Shown here: piece after piece, positions 41,502 through 51,293 of the stretch
Layout of the letters: every line of letters starts with the position of its first letter
How positions within the stretch are numbered: the stretch's first letter is position 1
Assembly (NCBI GenBank): GCA_019637155.1
Contig: JAHBWE010000025.1
Coordinates: 62,001-126,000, forward strand
Source of the DNA: Labilithrix sp.
GTDB lineage: Bacteria > Myxococcota_A > Polyangia > Polyangiales > Polyangiaceae
Length of the DNA: 64,000 bases
Reading direction: 5' to 3'
Notes under the pieces: model-generated
Databases searched by the model: none
What the model was told of the DNA's origin: nothing
The model's input: only the letters and a program-made list of their open reading frames with translations
Translations under genes and position numbers: made by a program

Positions 41502-43172
41502 TCAGTACCGTTCGGGCTTCGCGACGCGGAGTCGCTCGATGACGCGATCGAGCTCCGGCATGGAGCACGTCACCGTGGCCGGCGAGGCCGGGTCCGGCGT
41601 CGCGATCTCGGCGAGCTTTCGCGCGGCGGATTCCATCCGCTCCTCGTCCGCGGCGGGATCCGAACGGATGAAGAGGACGCCGCCGACACGGTGTCCGTCG
41701 AGGCGGCCATCGACGATCGCCACCTCCAGCGGCGCGGCGACCTTGCCGCCCTTGCGATCGCTCAGCGCGACCGCCTCGTCGATCTCCGCCTTGTGCTCCG
41801 CGTAGAACGCCGCCGGCTCGGCCGCGGCGTCACGACCTCTGCGCGGGAACGGCACGAAGAGGCTCACGCAGTGGCCGGCCCAGGTGCGAACGCCGCGCGC
41901 GTGGTGGACGGCGTTGCGCTCGTCGGCGCTCGAGCGGACGAGCGTCGGCGCCGCGCCGCCGCTGCCGCCGCCGCGCGTGTAGCGCACGATGGTCGTGCCC
42001 TTCTCCACGCTCCCCGAGTCGCGGCCGATGATCCAGACGTCGCCCGAGCGTCGCGGGACGATCCGGTAGATCCATCCGATCGGCACCGGCGGGACGGGAT
42101 CGAGGATCGTGGTCGCGATCCAATTCTTGAGATCGCTCCCGGCGTTGAACCCGATCGCGATCGCGTCCGACCGGTACCCTGGGGCCGTCAGCTCGGGCGG
42201 CGCCGCCGGTGGATCGAAGCGCTCGTCCTTGCCGTCGCGCGTGATGCGGACGAGCCACGTCGGCGGCGGGTTGCCTCCTTCGACGTACCAGACCGCGCCT
42301 TCCGCGTCGATCGCGCGGACGCTTTCGCGCCCTTGCACGGCGTGCGGCGTCCAGCGGTCTCCGTCGAGCACGTAGGAGGGATGCTGGTAGTCGCCCTCTT
42401 GGTCGCTGCTCACGCACGAGATGTACGTGCGCTCGTCGGCGCTCTCGATGAAATGGCACGAGCGATACGTCGTGTCTTCATGCTCCGGTGCGATCCTGAC
42501 GATGCGGGCGGGCCGCCCCGGCGCGGGGCCGATCGCGCCCTCGTCGATCGTTCGGGTATTGGTGTCGGTGTCGGCGCGGCGCTTCCTCCCCAGCCACACG
42601 ACTTCCTTCTGCGTCACGTGGCGTTCGGTCCACTCGTACCCTTCGGGGAGACCTGCCGTCACGGTGGCAGCGAACGGCTCGCCGTGGCGCGGATGTTCCA
42701 AGGGCGGCGGCGCGATGCCGGCCTTCGTCCACGCCTTGCCGGTCCACTCGAACGCGGCTGCGCCGGCGGGCCGGACGAACGGTCTCGTCGCCGGCCCCGA
42801 GACCGTCTCCCGCCCGAGGGTGATGGGGCGCGCGTCGAAGCCGCCCATCTCGTCGTCCCCTTCGAGGAGGAGCGGCACCGCGTCGGCGGGCGTACCGATG
42901 CGCTGGAGGGCGCCGTCCGGCCCGACGGCGAAGACCGCCGGGCCGGAGGTCACGACGAGGCCGTCGTCCAGCATCTGCACGAGGCCCATGTCCACGCCGA
43001 CCGATCGCGCGACGACGCGTCCGGTCCACGGCAAGATCGCCGCCGTCGCGTCGTGTGACGCGTCCCCGCCGGCGTCCACCACCGACGGCGACGGCGCGCG
43101 GCGACAGCCGTCGCACGCGAGCGACGGCGCCAATAGCCACGCGAGCATCCATTGCTTCCATTCGAACCGCAC
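41502..43172 (-). CDS. Hypothetical secreted or envelope protein
   Basis: The 556-residue protein begins at GTG (43172) with a likely signal peptide (MLAWLLAPSLACDGC), although the lipobox is imperfect; ATG at 43148 is an alternative. The body has repeated beta-strand segments with Trp and Asp (GAVWYVEGGNPPPTWLVRITRDGKDERF, SGDVWIIGRDSGSV) like a propeller. The C-terminal ~120 residues, with AFYAEHKAEIDEAVALSD, are helical. No known domain is recognised. Its end is 31 bases from the Uma2 gene's start on the same strand. Confidence 0.58.
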   Translation of the reverse strand: MRFEWKQWMLAWLLAPSLACDGCRRAPSPSVVDAGGDASHDATAAILPWTGRVVARSVGVDMGLVQMLDDGLVVTSGPAVFAVGPDGALQRIGTPADAVPLLLEGDDEMGGFDARPITLGRETVSGPATRPFVRPAGAAAFEWTGKAWTKAGIAPPPLEHPRHGEPFAATVTAGLPEGYEWTERHVTQKEVVWLGRKRRADTDTNTRTIDEGAIGPAPGRPARIVRIAPEHEDTTYRSCHFIESADERTYISCVSSDQEGDYQHPSYVLDGDRWTPHAVQGRESVRAIDAEGAVWYVEGGNPPPTWLVRITRDGKDERFDPPAAPPELTAPGYRSDAIAIGFNAGSDLKNWIATTILDPVPPVPIGWIYRIVPRRSGDVWIIGRDSGSVEKGTTIVRYTRGGGSGGAAPTLVRSSADERNAVHHARGVRTWAGHCVSLFVPFPRRGRDAAAEPAAFYAEHKAEIDEAVALSDRKGGKVAAPLEVAIVDGRLDGHRVGGVLFIRSDPAADEERMESAARKLAEIATPDPASPATVTCSMPELDRVIERLRVAKPERY

Positions 43173-43227
43173 GTCGCGTTGCCTGCGTTGTAGACCACGC
43201 GCAGAGCCTGCGCGCGATTGTCGCCGG

Positions 43228-44910
43228 TCAGCGCACGCCTTTCGTTTCTTCGAGGGCGAGCAGGTAGTCGCCGAGCCAGCGGCCGCGCGCGCGGATCTCC
43301 TCGGGGACGGAGATCGCGCGGAGGATGCGGCCGATCGCGGTGCGGTACGTTGGGTCGTCGGAGCTGCGCGCGATCCGCGCGAGGTGGCGGAGCGCCATGA
43401 CGTTGTCTTCGAAGGGGACGCGGCGCACGGCGAAGACGCCGACGGCGTCGGGGTCTCTCGTCGCGCCGAAGAGGCCGCCGCCGCTCTCGTCGGTGAGGTC
43501 GCGGAGCATCGCGTCGGCGACGGCGCGGGACTCGGTGAGCCACTCCTCGTCGCGGGTCGCCTCGTAGAGTCGCGCGAGGCCCCACCCAAAGGCGGCGTGA
43601 TCGGCGAGGAAGGTCTGCTTCGGCTCTTCGCCGTTCGTCGCGGCGGTGTGGGCGATCGCGCCGGACCTCGTGCGGTGTGTGGCGAGGATGCGGCGGGCGG
43701 CTCGCTCCGCGGTCGCGCGCGCGGCGGGGTCCTTCGTCGCCTCGTAGAGCGCGGCGTACGCTGCGATCGCGAGCCCGTTCTCGCGGCCGTACTCGTTCGT
43801 GTCGACGCGCGGGACGCCGCGCGCGAGCCGCTCGCGCGCGGGGAGGGCGTAGTACGTGTGGCCGTCGGTGAAGGGCTTCGCGCGATCGTGCGCGTTCACG
43901 TCGGCGTCCTGCGTCGTGTAGAAGCCGCCCTCGGGTCCGGTGAGGAAGCGATCGATGTAGCGCTGCATCGCGCGGGCACGCGCGAGGTGGCGCGGGTCGC
44001 CCGTGAGCCGGTACGCGGCGGCGTAGTTCTCGAGCGCGGGCGCCTGGAACGTCATGAGCTTCTCGTAGTGGGGCTTCGACCAGTCTCCCGCGGCGGAGTA
44101 CTGGTAGATGCCGCCCCACACCGGATCGATGAGCGCCGCCTGCTTGTCGAGCGTGAGGAGCGCCTTCGCGCGTGCGTTCACGTCGCCGCGCTCGGCTTCG
44201 CGTAGGGTCCACGCGTTGTCCCAGCCGAGCGGCGCCTTCTGGCGGCGGCCCCAGCTGCCTTCGACGGGGTCCCAATATTCGTCGAGGTCGAGCATGACGT
44301 TGCGCTGGATCCACGCGAGCTGCTCCTCGGGGAGCGGGGTCTTCGGCGCGGGTCGCGAGATCCCGGTCGTGAAGCCGGCGCCGCAGCCGGGGGCCACCCC
44401 GCCGGCCTCGGTCTTCGACGCGCTGTTCGTGGCGATCTCGTGGAGTATGGTCACGAATTTCGTAGGTTCGATGTAACCACGGTATTTCCCGAGCTCCTCG
44501 GCGTCGGGCGAGAACACGACGGTGGCGGGCCACCCGTAGTCGCCGTAGCGCTCGGCGAGGTCGGGCCGTGCGTCGACGTCGACCTTCACCGCGATGAAGC
44601 TCTTCGCGATCGCGGCCCGCACCGCGGGATCGTGATAGGTCGTCGCTTCCATCACGTGGCACCAATGGCACCACTCGGCGGCGCCATCCATCAGCACGAG
44701 CTTCCCTTCGGCCTTCGCGCGCGCGAACGTCTCGGGCGCGAAGGGCGCCCAGGCGACCGGCTCCCCGGGCGCCGCGCGCTCCTGCTCCCGCTTAGCGGAC
44801 GTCAACGCCGACGGCGCGGCGACGCTTTGGGGTGAGCACGCGGCGAGGGCGAGCAGGAGCGAAGGAAACAGCCGCGCCGCGGACGGCCACGACGAGGGAC
44901 GAGCGACCAT
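43228..44910 (-). CDS. DUF255 thioredoxin-fold lipoprotein (YyaL-like)
   Basis: The 560-residue protein has a lipoprotein signal peptide (LALAAC) and then a DUF255/thioredoxin-like domain (about residues 50-170) with WCHWCHVMEATTYHD, the hallmark of the spermatogenesis-associated protein 20/YyaL family, and YGWPATVVFSPDAEE. The remainder is an alpha/alpha toroid of the six-hairpin type (PVWGGIYQYSAAGDWSKPHYEKLM, GFYTTQDADVN, HAAFGWGLARLYEAT). The family is of unknown function, presumably redox or carbohydrate-linked; this version is a lipoprotein. Confidence 0.85.
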   Translation of the reverse strand: MVARPSSWPSAARLFPSLLLALAACSPQSVAAPSALTSAKREQERAAPGEPVAWAPFAPETFARAKAEGKLVLMDGAAEWCHWCHVMEATTYHDPAVRAAIAKSFIAVKVDVDARPDLAERYGDYGWPATVVFSPDAEELGKYRGYIEPTKFVTILHEIATNSASKTEAGGVAPGCGAGFTTGISRPAPKTPLPEEQLAWIQRNVMLDLDEYWDPVEGSWGRRQKAPLGWDNAWTLREAERGDVNARAKALLTLDKQAALIDPVWGGIYQYSAAGDWSKPHYEKLMTFQAPALENYAAAYRLTGDPRHLARARAMQRYIDRFLTGPEGGFYTTQDADVNAHDRAKPFTDGHTYYALPARERLARGVPRVDTNEYGRENGLAIAAYAALYEATKDPAARATAERAARRILATHRTRSGAIAHTAATNGEEPKQTFLADHAAFGWGLARLYEATRDEEWLTESRAVADAMLRDLTDESGGGLFGATRDPDAVGVFAVRRVPFEDNVMALRHLARIARSSDDPTYRTAIGRILRAISVPEEIRARGRWLGDYLLALEETKGVR

Positions 44911-44951
44911 TCCACGAGCCTACGCCCGACTCTCGGCCCCGGTTCCACGCT

Positions 44952-45037
44952 GTCGGCATGCCGTCGGATGGCATGCCCACTGCCCACCGGTCGGCTCGTG
45001 GCCGCATGCCCAGGCCGGCTCGTGTCGGCATGCCGAC
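44952..45037. repeat. Cluster of GCATGC-centred palindromes, 3' side of the nuclease-like gene
   Basis: Four GCATGC cores occur in 82 bases (44956, 44971, 45004, 45028). Two sit in the longer palindrome GTCGGCATGCCG(A/T)C at 44952-44965 (one mismatch at the edge) and 45024-45037 (perfect 14 bases). The perfect copy lies four bases past the stop of the nuclease-like gene. Nothing else in this short region looks coding. Confidence 0.75.
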
Positions 45038-45040
45038 GCG

Positions 45041-45454
45041 TCACGCGGCCTCCTCCTTCTTTGCGAAGTCGAGGGGGAGCTGCGCGCTGGCGTCGGGGGA
45101 TGCGAGGCCCGCGATGATTCGGAACGCGTGGAGCGGGAGGACGATCAACGGCTCCTCTCCGAGGCCGCTGAGCACCGCGACCGGCACGGAGCCCGACGGA
45201 CCGTATGCCTCTGCCTGCACGAGGGCGTTGGTCAGCAGCACCGGGAGTCGCTTCCGCGTCTTCACCTCGACGGAGAGGACGATGCCCGACGGAAGCGTCA
45301 CGGGCGCGCAGTCGGGGCCTCGGTCGTAGCGCGCACGCCCCGCCACGCGGGTCGTTCCAAGCAGCCTCGCCGCTTGTCGCTCCCGGTCCGCCGCTCGCCG
45401 CTGCGGCGCGGGAGGACGGGAGCTTCTGCGCGGCGACGGATCAGAGGCGGACAT
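45041..45454 (-). CDS. Small PD-(D/E)XK nuclease-like protein
   Basis: The 137-residue protein has a basic N-terminus (~residues 9-42, rich in Arg) and a PD-(D/E)XK signature: Asp48 in RGPDCAPV, then Glu63-Val-Lys65 in SVEVKTRKRLP, then QAEAYGPSG (Gln80 region) and LIVLPLHAFRII. This layout resembles the small nuclease/Holliday-junction-resolvase-like proteins found in phages, where the EVKxRKxLPxWLxxALxQAE pattern is common. It is solitary, with no other phage gene nearby, and is flanked by GCATGC-centred palindromes on both sides. The ATG at 45454 gives the basic start. Nuclease activity is inferred from motif only. Confidence 0.6.
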   Translation of the reverse strand: MSASDPSPRRSSRPPAPQRRAADRERQAARLLGTTRVAGRARYDRGPDCAPVTLPSGIVLSVEVKTRKRLPVLLTNALVQAEAYGPSGSVPVAVLSGLGEEPLIVLPLHAFRIIAGLASPDASAQLPLDFAKKEEAA

Positions 45455-45526
45455 GATGCGAGTGCTCGGCCATCCTCGGCCACGGTTGCGTGTCACCGCA
45501 CGCAGCGGTGTCGATGGCGGGCGCCT

Positions 45527-45593
45527 GTCGGCATGCCGACAGCATGCGCACGCGAGAGCCGCGATGACCCGGTCGACGACGGATGGGGCATGC
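45527..45593. repeat. Cluster of GCATGC-centred palindromes, 5' side of the nuclease-like gene
   Basis: The perfect palindrome GTCGGCATGCCGAC at 45527-45540 is identical to the copy at 45024-45037 on the other side of the gene. Further GCATGC cores lie at 45542 and 45588. The cluster falls in the noncoding 45455-45624 interval, between the start of the nuclease-like gene and the end of the large TPR gene. Confidence 0.75.
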
Positions 45594-45624
45594 AGGGCTG
45601 GCGGGGCGCGTGAAGGTTGCGGGG

Positions 45625-48600
45625 CTACGTGCGGCCGTAGAGGCGGCGGAAGGTGTCCCAGCATTGGGGGGAGATGGTGAATTCGAGGACTTCGCGCATG
45701 GTGGGGTTTTGCGCGAGGGCGGCGCGGCGGGCGGGGGCGTCGATGTTGTGGGGGACGTCCGGGGCGAGCACGTGCGCGACGGCGCGGAGGTCGCGTGCGA
45801 AGAGGATGGCGGCGTAGAGGGCGCGGCGGGCCTCCTCCGCTTCCCAGTGCGGGAGCTCTTGCCGCGGGTCGGTCGACGCTTGCGCGACCACGCGTTCGAG
45901 GTCCTTCTTCGTCTTTCGGGGGAGGACCGAGCTCACGCGCTTCCGGAGGTCCTTCACCGCCGGGGTCTCGTCGGTGCTCGGCAAGACCGCCTCGAGCAAC
46001 GCCAGGATCTGCGCGCGGGGCAGCGTGTAGATGCTCCCGCTCGCGGCGATGCGGGTGCACGCGTACGCGACGTGGAAGAGGCCGATCGGGCGGCCTGCGT
46101 CGCCGACGAGCTCGTTGCCGACGACGAGGGCGCGTGGCTCCGTCTGGAGAAGGAGCGCGTCCTTGCCGGTGCCGCGGCAGAGCAGCGGGGGCGGCGCGCC
46201 GAGGGCCGCCGCGACGCCGCGCGCGTCGCTGACCAGCGTGTACGAGTCGGGCAGCGGGGGGTGCTGCGCGAGGAGCGCCTCCTGGCCTGGGAACAGCTTC
46301 GGCAAGAACGGGTCGAGGACGGCGAAGATCGAACGGAGCGCCCAGCAGCGGGAGGGGCCGACGAGGCGGTTCATCGCCTCCTCGACGAGGAGCGAGCCCT
46401 CGATCGGTCGGAGCGCGGTCGCGTCGTCGAGCGTGATCTCGATCTCGTCGCCCGTCGCGCCGAGGAGCTGCGCGGCGGAGGCGACGAGGACGCCGATCTC
46501 CGGGCGGCCCGTCGCGATCGTGAGCGTGACGAGGGCCTGGAACGGCTCCGCCGCGAACGGGTCGACCTTCACCGCGCCGCGGAGCTCCGTGAGCGCGCCC
46601 TCGTCGTTGCGGCCGCGGAGGTTCGCGGCGAGCGCGAGGCGCGTCGGGATCGAGTCGGGGAAGGACTGGATCGCGGCGATGAGCTGGCGATCGGCCGCGT
46701 CGGGGTTTCCGAGGCGCTCGCGGTGGACGCGCGCGAGCGCGGCGCGCATCGCGAGGACGCCGGGCGTGTTCGGCGGCACGCGCGTCATCGCCGCCTCGGC
46801 TTGCTGGACGAAGGGACGGAAGTCGCCGTCCTTCGTGAAGCGCTCCTCCAGCGCCGCGATCGCGGAGGGCTCCGTGAGCGCGAGGTCGAACGCGCGCGAG
46901 AGGGCGGACTCCGCCTGCGACGCGGGCCAGGTGTCGGGGCGCGAGCGGATGAGGCCCGCGAGCGCGACGAGGGCGCGCGCGCGTTCGGCGGGGGAGCCGC
47001 TCTCGCCGAGCTCGGCGTAGAGGTCGAGCGCGCGCTCCTCGTGGCCGCCGCGCGCGGCCGCGTTCGCGAGGCGGTGCCGGATCTCGCGATCGTCGGGGTG
47101 GTGATCGGCGAGGTCGCGGAGGAGCGTCTCGGCCTGCGCGTGATCGTCGAGCTCCTCCTCGTAGATGCGCGCCTGCGCGAGGCGGGCGCGCCGGCGCGTG
47201 GCCGCGTCCGTCGTCGCCTCCGCGACGCGGCCGTGGAGCTGCAGCGCCTCCTGCCAGTTCTTCACCCGCTCCTCGAGGAGGGCGAGCACCTCCACCGTGG
47301 CGGGATCGTCCTCGTCGGGGCGGAGGGCGAGGGCGCGGCGGAGGTCGGCGATCGCGCCCGGCGTCGCGCCGAGCCGCGCCGCGAGGATCCCCGCGCGCTG
47401 CGTGTAGCACTTGGCCTTCACCGCCGGATCGGGGGCCGCCTCGGCGTGGGCCTGCAGCACCTTCACCGCGCCGTGCCAGTCGGAGGAGGCCTCGAGGAGC
47501 TCGAGCGCGCGCGCGAACGCACGCGGATGCTCGGGCTCCCGGTCGAGGAGCGCGCGGTAGGCGCCGAGTGCGCGGATCGAGCTGCCGAGCCGCTGCTCGT
47601 GGACCTCCGCGCAGTCGAGCCACGATCGCGCTGCGTTCTCGGGGTCGAGCGACGCTTGCGCCGCGCGCTCGTGGAAGGCCGCGACCGCCGCCCAGTCGCC
47701 GGCCTGCGCGCGGAGGGCGCGCGCGGCGTCGAGCGCGGGGAGGAGCTCGGCGTCGGTCTCGAGCGCGAGCGCGTAGCCCGCCTCCGCGTCGCTCGTGCGC
47801 CCCGAGCCGTCGTCGACGACGCCGGCCGCGAACGCGAGGAGGGTGCGGATCGGGACGTCGGCGGTCGCGCGCGCGCGGGTGAGGAGCGCCTTCGCGAGAC
47901 GGGCGTCGTCGATCGAGGACGACGCCGCCGCGCAGCGGACGAGGCCGTCGAGCGCGAGCGGGTCCTCCGCGTCGGCGAGGAGGAGCATCTCGTAGAGCGC
48001 GGTCGCGTCGTCGGCGCCGAGCGCGCTCTCCTGCTCCGCCGCGAGCGCCATCCGCCGCACGACGCCGCGCGCGAGGTCGGGATCCGTCGTCGCCTGCGCG
48101 AGCTGTTCGAGCGTGCTCGCGACGTCGTTCGCCTTGTTGCCGAGCCGCGCGACGCGCACGCGATCGGCCGCGACCTCGACCGGGCGCGCGCCGGCGCCGA
48201 GCGCCTCGTCCCAGTGCCTCGCCGCGCGGCCGGGATCGTCGAGCCGCAGCTCCGCGAGGCGCGCGAGGCGCACGAGGACACGGAGCCGCGCGGTGGGCTC
48301 GGGCGAGAGATCGAGGAGCTCGACGAGGATGCGGTCGACCGCGTTCCAGTCGCCGCGCACCTCGTGGAGGCGGAGCGCGCCCCAGAGCGCGGCGTAGCGA
48401 TCGGCGTCGCCGCCGAGGAGCGTCGCGTCGAGGGTGCGCGCGTACGCGTCGGCGGCGAGGTCGCGGTCCTCGACGCACAGCTCGAGGACGATCGCGGCGC
48501 GGAGCAAGAGCCGGACCTGCGCCGTGCGCTCGGTGCTCGTCTCCGCGAAGCGCTGGAGCGCCTTCGCGAGGCGCTCGTACTGGCTCGTCTTGCGGAGCAG

Positions 48601-51264
48601 CCGCTCGAGCGCGGCGAGCACCGGCGCCGAGGAGGGCGTACGCTCGAGCGCCTCCGCGTACGTCGCGATCGCGTCTTCGATCTTGCCGAGGCGCTCCTCC
48701 TGCACGCGCGCGATGTCGATGAGGCCGAGCGCGGCGTCGTCGGGGCGCGGCGCGATCTCGACGAGGCGGCGGCGCGCCGCGACGACCTGCTCCCAGCTCC
48801 CCTCGCGCTCGTGGATCCGAAGCGTCGCGATCGCGGCGGCCTCGTGCTTCGGATCGCGCGCGAGCACCGCCTCGTACGCCGCGAGCGCGCGTCGAGGATC
48901 GCCGATCCGCGCTTCGATCGTCGCGCCGACGCGGTAACGCATCGCGATCGCCTCGTCGCCCTCGAGCAGCTCCGCCTGCGCCTCCAGCGCCGCGACGTGC
49001 TCCGCCCAGCGCCCCGCGTCCGCGAGCGCGCGCGTGTGCGCGACGAGCTTGTCGAAGCGCGCGATCGGCGCCGGCTCCTCCTCCGCGAGGACCTCGCCGA
49101 GGAGATCGGCGGCGCGGGCGGCGTCGTTCGTGCGTACGTGCAGCACCTCCGCGAGCTCGAGGCGGAGCGCGCGCCGGCGCCGCGCGTCGGTCGTCGCCTC
49201 GATCGCGGTCTCGTAGAGGCCCACCACGCGCGGCCACTGGTTGGATGCACGATACATGCGATCGAGCGCCTCGAAGGAGGTGCTGTTCGTCGGCTCGAGC
49301 GTGAGGACGCGCTCGTGCATCGACGCGATCTCGTCGCGGGGGCCGTTCGCCGCCTCGAGCCGCTCCGCGAGGGCGGCCCAGCGCACCGCGCGCGCGCGCG
49401 GGTCCGCGATCCGCTCCGCCTCGCGCCGCTCGAGGTCGAGCACGAGGCCGGCGTGACCGCGCGCCTGCGCCATCGCGAGGAGGGCGTGGACCGCGGGCGT
49501 GAACGCGGGCGCGGTCTCGACCGCGAGCCGGTACGCCGCGAGCGCCTCGTCGTGCTCGTCGAGGCGCGCCTCGCGCAAGCGGCCGAGCCGCACGAGCGCC
49601 CATGCCTTCGCCTGCGGATCGTGGAGGCGGGCGAGGAGCTTCTCGTACGCGGCGGCGGCCTCCTCCCAGCGCCCCGCCGTCTCCAGCACGAGGGCGAGCT
49701 TCTCGACCGGCCCCGGATCGTGCTCCGCGAGCCCGGCCGCGCGGAGGAGGCACTGCGCGGCCTGCGCGTGATCGCCGATGCGCTCGGCGTAGACGTCGCC
49801 CGCGCGCTCCCAGCGCTCGCGCGACGCGCGCGGGTCCTCGATCGCGCCGGCCTCGACGACGAGCATGCGCACGTACTCGTCCCAGTCGCGGCGGCGGAGG
49901 AGGATCGACTGGATCGCCGCGCGCGCGGCGATGTTGTTCGGATCGGCCTCGAGCGCGCGGCGCAGCGACGCGAGCGCCTCTTCTTCGCCGGAGTAGCGAT
50001 CCTGGAGCGCGCCCGCGGCGCCGTGGAGGGCGCCGCGCATCGCGCTGTCGGTCGTCGTCTGCGCCATCGCGTCGAGCGCCTCGAGGACGCCCGACCAGAT
50101 GTGCTTCGTCTCCTCGACGACGTCGTCGCGCGTGTCCTTCTGCTTGATCCGCAGCGCCGCGATCGTGTCCCACGCGCCGAGATCGGAGCCCTCGAGCGCG
50201 AGGACCTCGCGCATCGTCGCCTCCGCGCCGGCGAGGTCAGACGCGGCGTGCTCCTGGATCGCGCCGCGGTACCACAGGAGCGCGACGCGCTCCTTGCCTT
50301 CGAGGTGCGCGAGCTCCGCCGCCGTGCGCTGGAGGACGACGGAGGGATCGGCGCCTTGCTCCGCGAGCCAGCGCAACGTGTGCGCGACGAACCGCGCGTC
50401 GGGCGCGAGCGACTCCGCGCGGGTCAACAGCTCGCTCGCGCGGAGCGGGTCGTCCATCGCGTCGAGGAAGATGCGCGCCTCTGCCGCGAGCAGCATCGCC
50501 GCGCGCGTGGGCTCCGTCGCCGCGCGCGCCTCGACCTCCCGCGTCGCGCGATCGAGCACCTGCCGCCACGGCGATCCCGGCGCCTGGCTCGGCGTCACCG
50601 ACGGCGCGATCGACGGCGGCGCCGTCGCCGACTTGATCGGCGCGAGCTTCGGCGCGGCGGGCGCGGCGGGCTTCGCGTTCGACCCCGAGCTCGGGATCGG
50701 CGGCGGCTTCGCAGACCCCGAGCTCGGGATCGGCGGCGGCTTCGGCGGGAACGAGGCCGCCGGCGTCGCGGGCACGGCGGACTTCGCCGCGCGCATCCCG
50801 CGCTGCGAGGTCGGCGCCGGCTTCGCCGCGCGCATCGCGCCTTCGGACTTCGGCTTCGCTGCGCGGATCGCGCCTTGCGACGCTGCGCGCATGCCGGCCT
50901 GCGAGGTGGGCGACGGGAACGACGGCAGCGGCGCGGCGTGATCCGCGGCGTCGTTCGCGAGCGCGCGTGGGGAGCGCGACGGCGGCGGGCTCGAGGTCGG
51001 CCGGGGCGACAGCGGCGGAGGCGGCGGGCGCGAGACGCCGGGTACTAGAGGAGGAGGGCGGCGCGACGCGGGCGGCGCGGAGAGACGCGTGGCCTTCGGA
51101 GGAGGGGGCGGCACCGACGCGCCGGTCCGCGTCGACGGCGGCGGCGGAGCGGGGACCCGCAGCGACGGCGGCGGCGCCGGGTCGGACTCGAGCGCGCTCG
51201 AGGAGAGCTCGGCCGCCGGCATCTCCGCCGTCGCGTTCAGCGGGTCGTCTCCACCTTCCGCCAT
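45625..51264 (-). CDS. Very large tetratricopeptide-repeat protein (1879 residues)
   Basis: A cytoplasmic-looking protein without signal peptide. Residues 1-220 are a Pro/Ser/Ala-rich, disordered-looking segment with four copies of a GxMRAAKP-like unit at about residues 115-165 and a doubled KPPPIPSSGS. From about residue 230 to 1500 the sequence is an almost continuous array of TPR/HAT-like helix pairs (RWEEAAAAYEKLLARLHD, IEDAIATYAEALERTPSS, NWQEALQLHGRVAEATTD). The last ~370 residues become non-repetitive (LFHVAYACTRIAASGSIYTLPR, PHNIDAPARRAALAQNP) and may be a separate folded domain. A scaffold role is likely; no enzyme motif is seen. The lipid genes upstream run in the same direction. 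Confidence 0.85.
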   Translation of the reverse strand: MAEGGDDPLNATAEMPAAELSSSALESDPAPPPSLRVPAPPPPSTRTGASVPPPPPKATRLSAPPASRRPPPLVPGVSRPPPPPLSPRPTSSPPPSRSPRALANDAADHAAPLPSFPSPTSQAGMRAASQGAIRAAKPKSEGAMRAAKPAPTSQRGMRAAKSAVPATPAASFPPKPPPIPSSGSAKPPPIPSSGSNAKPAAPAAPKLAPIKSATAPPSIAPSVTPSQAPGSPWRQVLDRATREVEARAATEPTRAAMLLAAEARIFLDAMDDPLRASELLTRAESLAPDARFVAHTLRWLAEQGADPSVVLQRTAAELAHLEGKERVALLWYRGAIQEHAASDLAGAEATMREVLALEGSDLGAWDTIAALRIKQKDTRDDVVEETKHIWSGVLEALDAMAQTTTDSAMRGALHGAAGALQDRYSGEEEALASLRRALEADPNNIAARAAIQSILLRRRDWDEYVRMLVVEAGAIEDPRASRERWERAGDVYAERIGDHAQAAQCLLRAAGLAEHDPGPVEKLALVLETAGRWEEAAAAYEKLLARLHDPQAKAWALVRLGRLREARLDEHDEALAAYRLAVETAPAFTPAVHALLAMAQARGHAGLVLDLERREAERIADPRARAVRWAALAERLEAANGPRDEIASMHERVLTLEPTNSTSFEALDRMYRASNQWPRVVGLYETAIEATTDARRRRALRLELAEVLHVRTNDAARAADLLGEVLAEEEPAPIARFDKLVAHTRALADAGRWAEHVAALEAQAELLEGDEAIAMRYRVGATIEARIGDPRRALAAYEAVLARDPKHEAAAIATLRIHEREGSWEQVVAARRRLVEIAPRPDDAALGLIDIARVQEERLGKIEDAIATYAEALERTPSSAPVLAALERLLRKTSQYERLAKALQRFAETSTERTAQVRLLLRAAIVLELCVEDRDLAADAYARTLDATLLGGDADRYAALWGALRLHEVRGDWNAVDRILVELLDLSPEPTARLRVLVRLARLAELRLDDPGRAARHWDEALGAGARPVEVAADRVRVARLGNKANDVASTLEQLAQATTDPDLARGVVRRMALAAEQESALGADDATALYEMLLLADAEDPLALDGLVRCAAASSSIDDARLAKALLTRARATADVPIRTLLAFAAGVVDDGSGRTSDAEAGYALALETDAELLPALDAARALRAQAGDWAAVAAFHERAAQASLDPENAARSWLDCAEVHEQRLGSSIRALGAYRALLDREPEHPRAFARALELLEASSDWHGAVKVLQAHAEAAPDPAVKAKCYTQRAGILAARLGATPGAIADLRRALALRPDEDDPATVEVLALLEERVKNWQEALQLHGRVAEATTDAATRRRARLAQARIYEEELDDHAQAETLLRDLADHHPDDREIRHRLANAAARGGHEERALDLYAELGESGSPAERARALVALAGLIRSRPDTWPASQAESALSRAFDLALTEPSAIAALEERFTKDGDFRPFVQQAEAAMTRVPPNTPGVLAMRAALARVHRERLGNPDAADRQLIAAIQSFPDSIPTRLALAANLRGRNDEGALTELRGAVKVDPFAAEPFQALVTLTIATGRPEIGVLVASAAQLLGATGDEIEITLDDATALRPIEGSLLVEEAMNRLVGPSRCWALRSIFAVLDPFLPKLFPGQEALLAQHPPLPDSYTLVSDARGVAAALGAPPPLLCRGTGKDALLLQTEPRALVVGNELVGDAGRPIGLFHVAYACTRIAASGSIYTLPRAQILALLEAVLPSTDETPAVKDLRKRVSSVLPRKTKKDLERVVAQASTDPRQELPHWEAEEARRALYAAILFARDLRAVAHVLAPDVPHNIDAPARRAALAQNPTMREVLEFTISPQCWDTFRRLYGRT

Positions 51265-51293
51265 GAAATCCGAAGCGTATCCGATCCGGTCCG

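Noticed and set aside
44802..45044. Small reading frames that translate the GCATGC palindrome cluster
   Set aside because: They overlap a DUF255 gene start or noncoding sequence and have no start signal or family resemblance.
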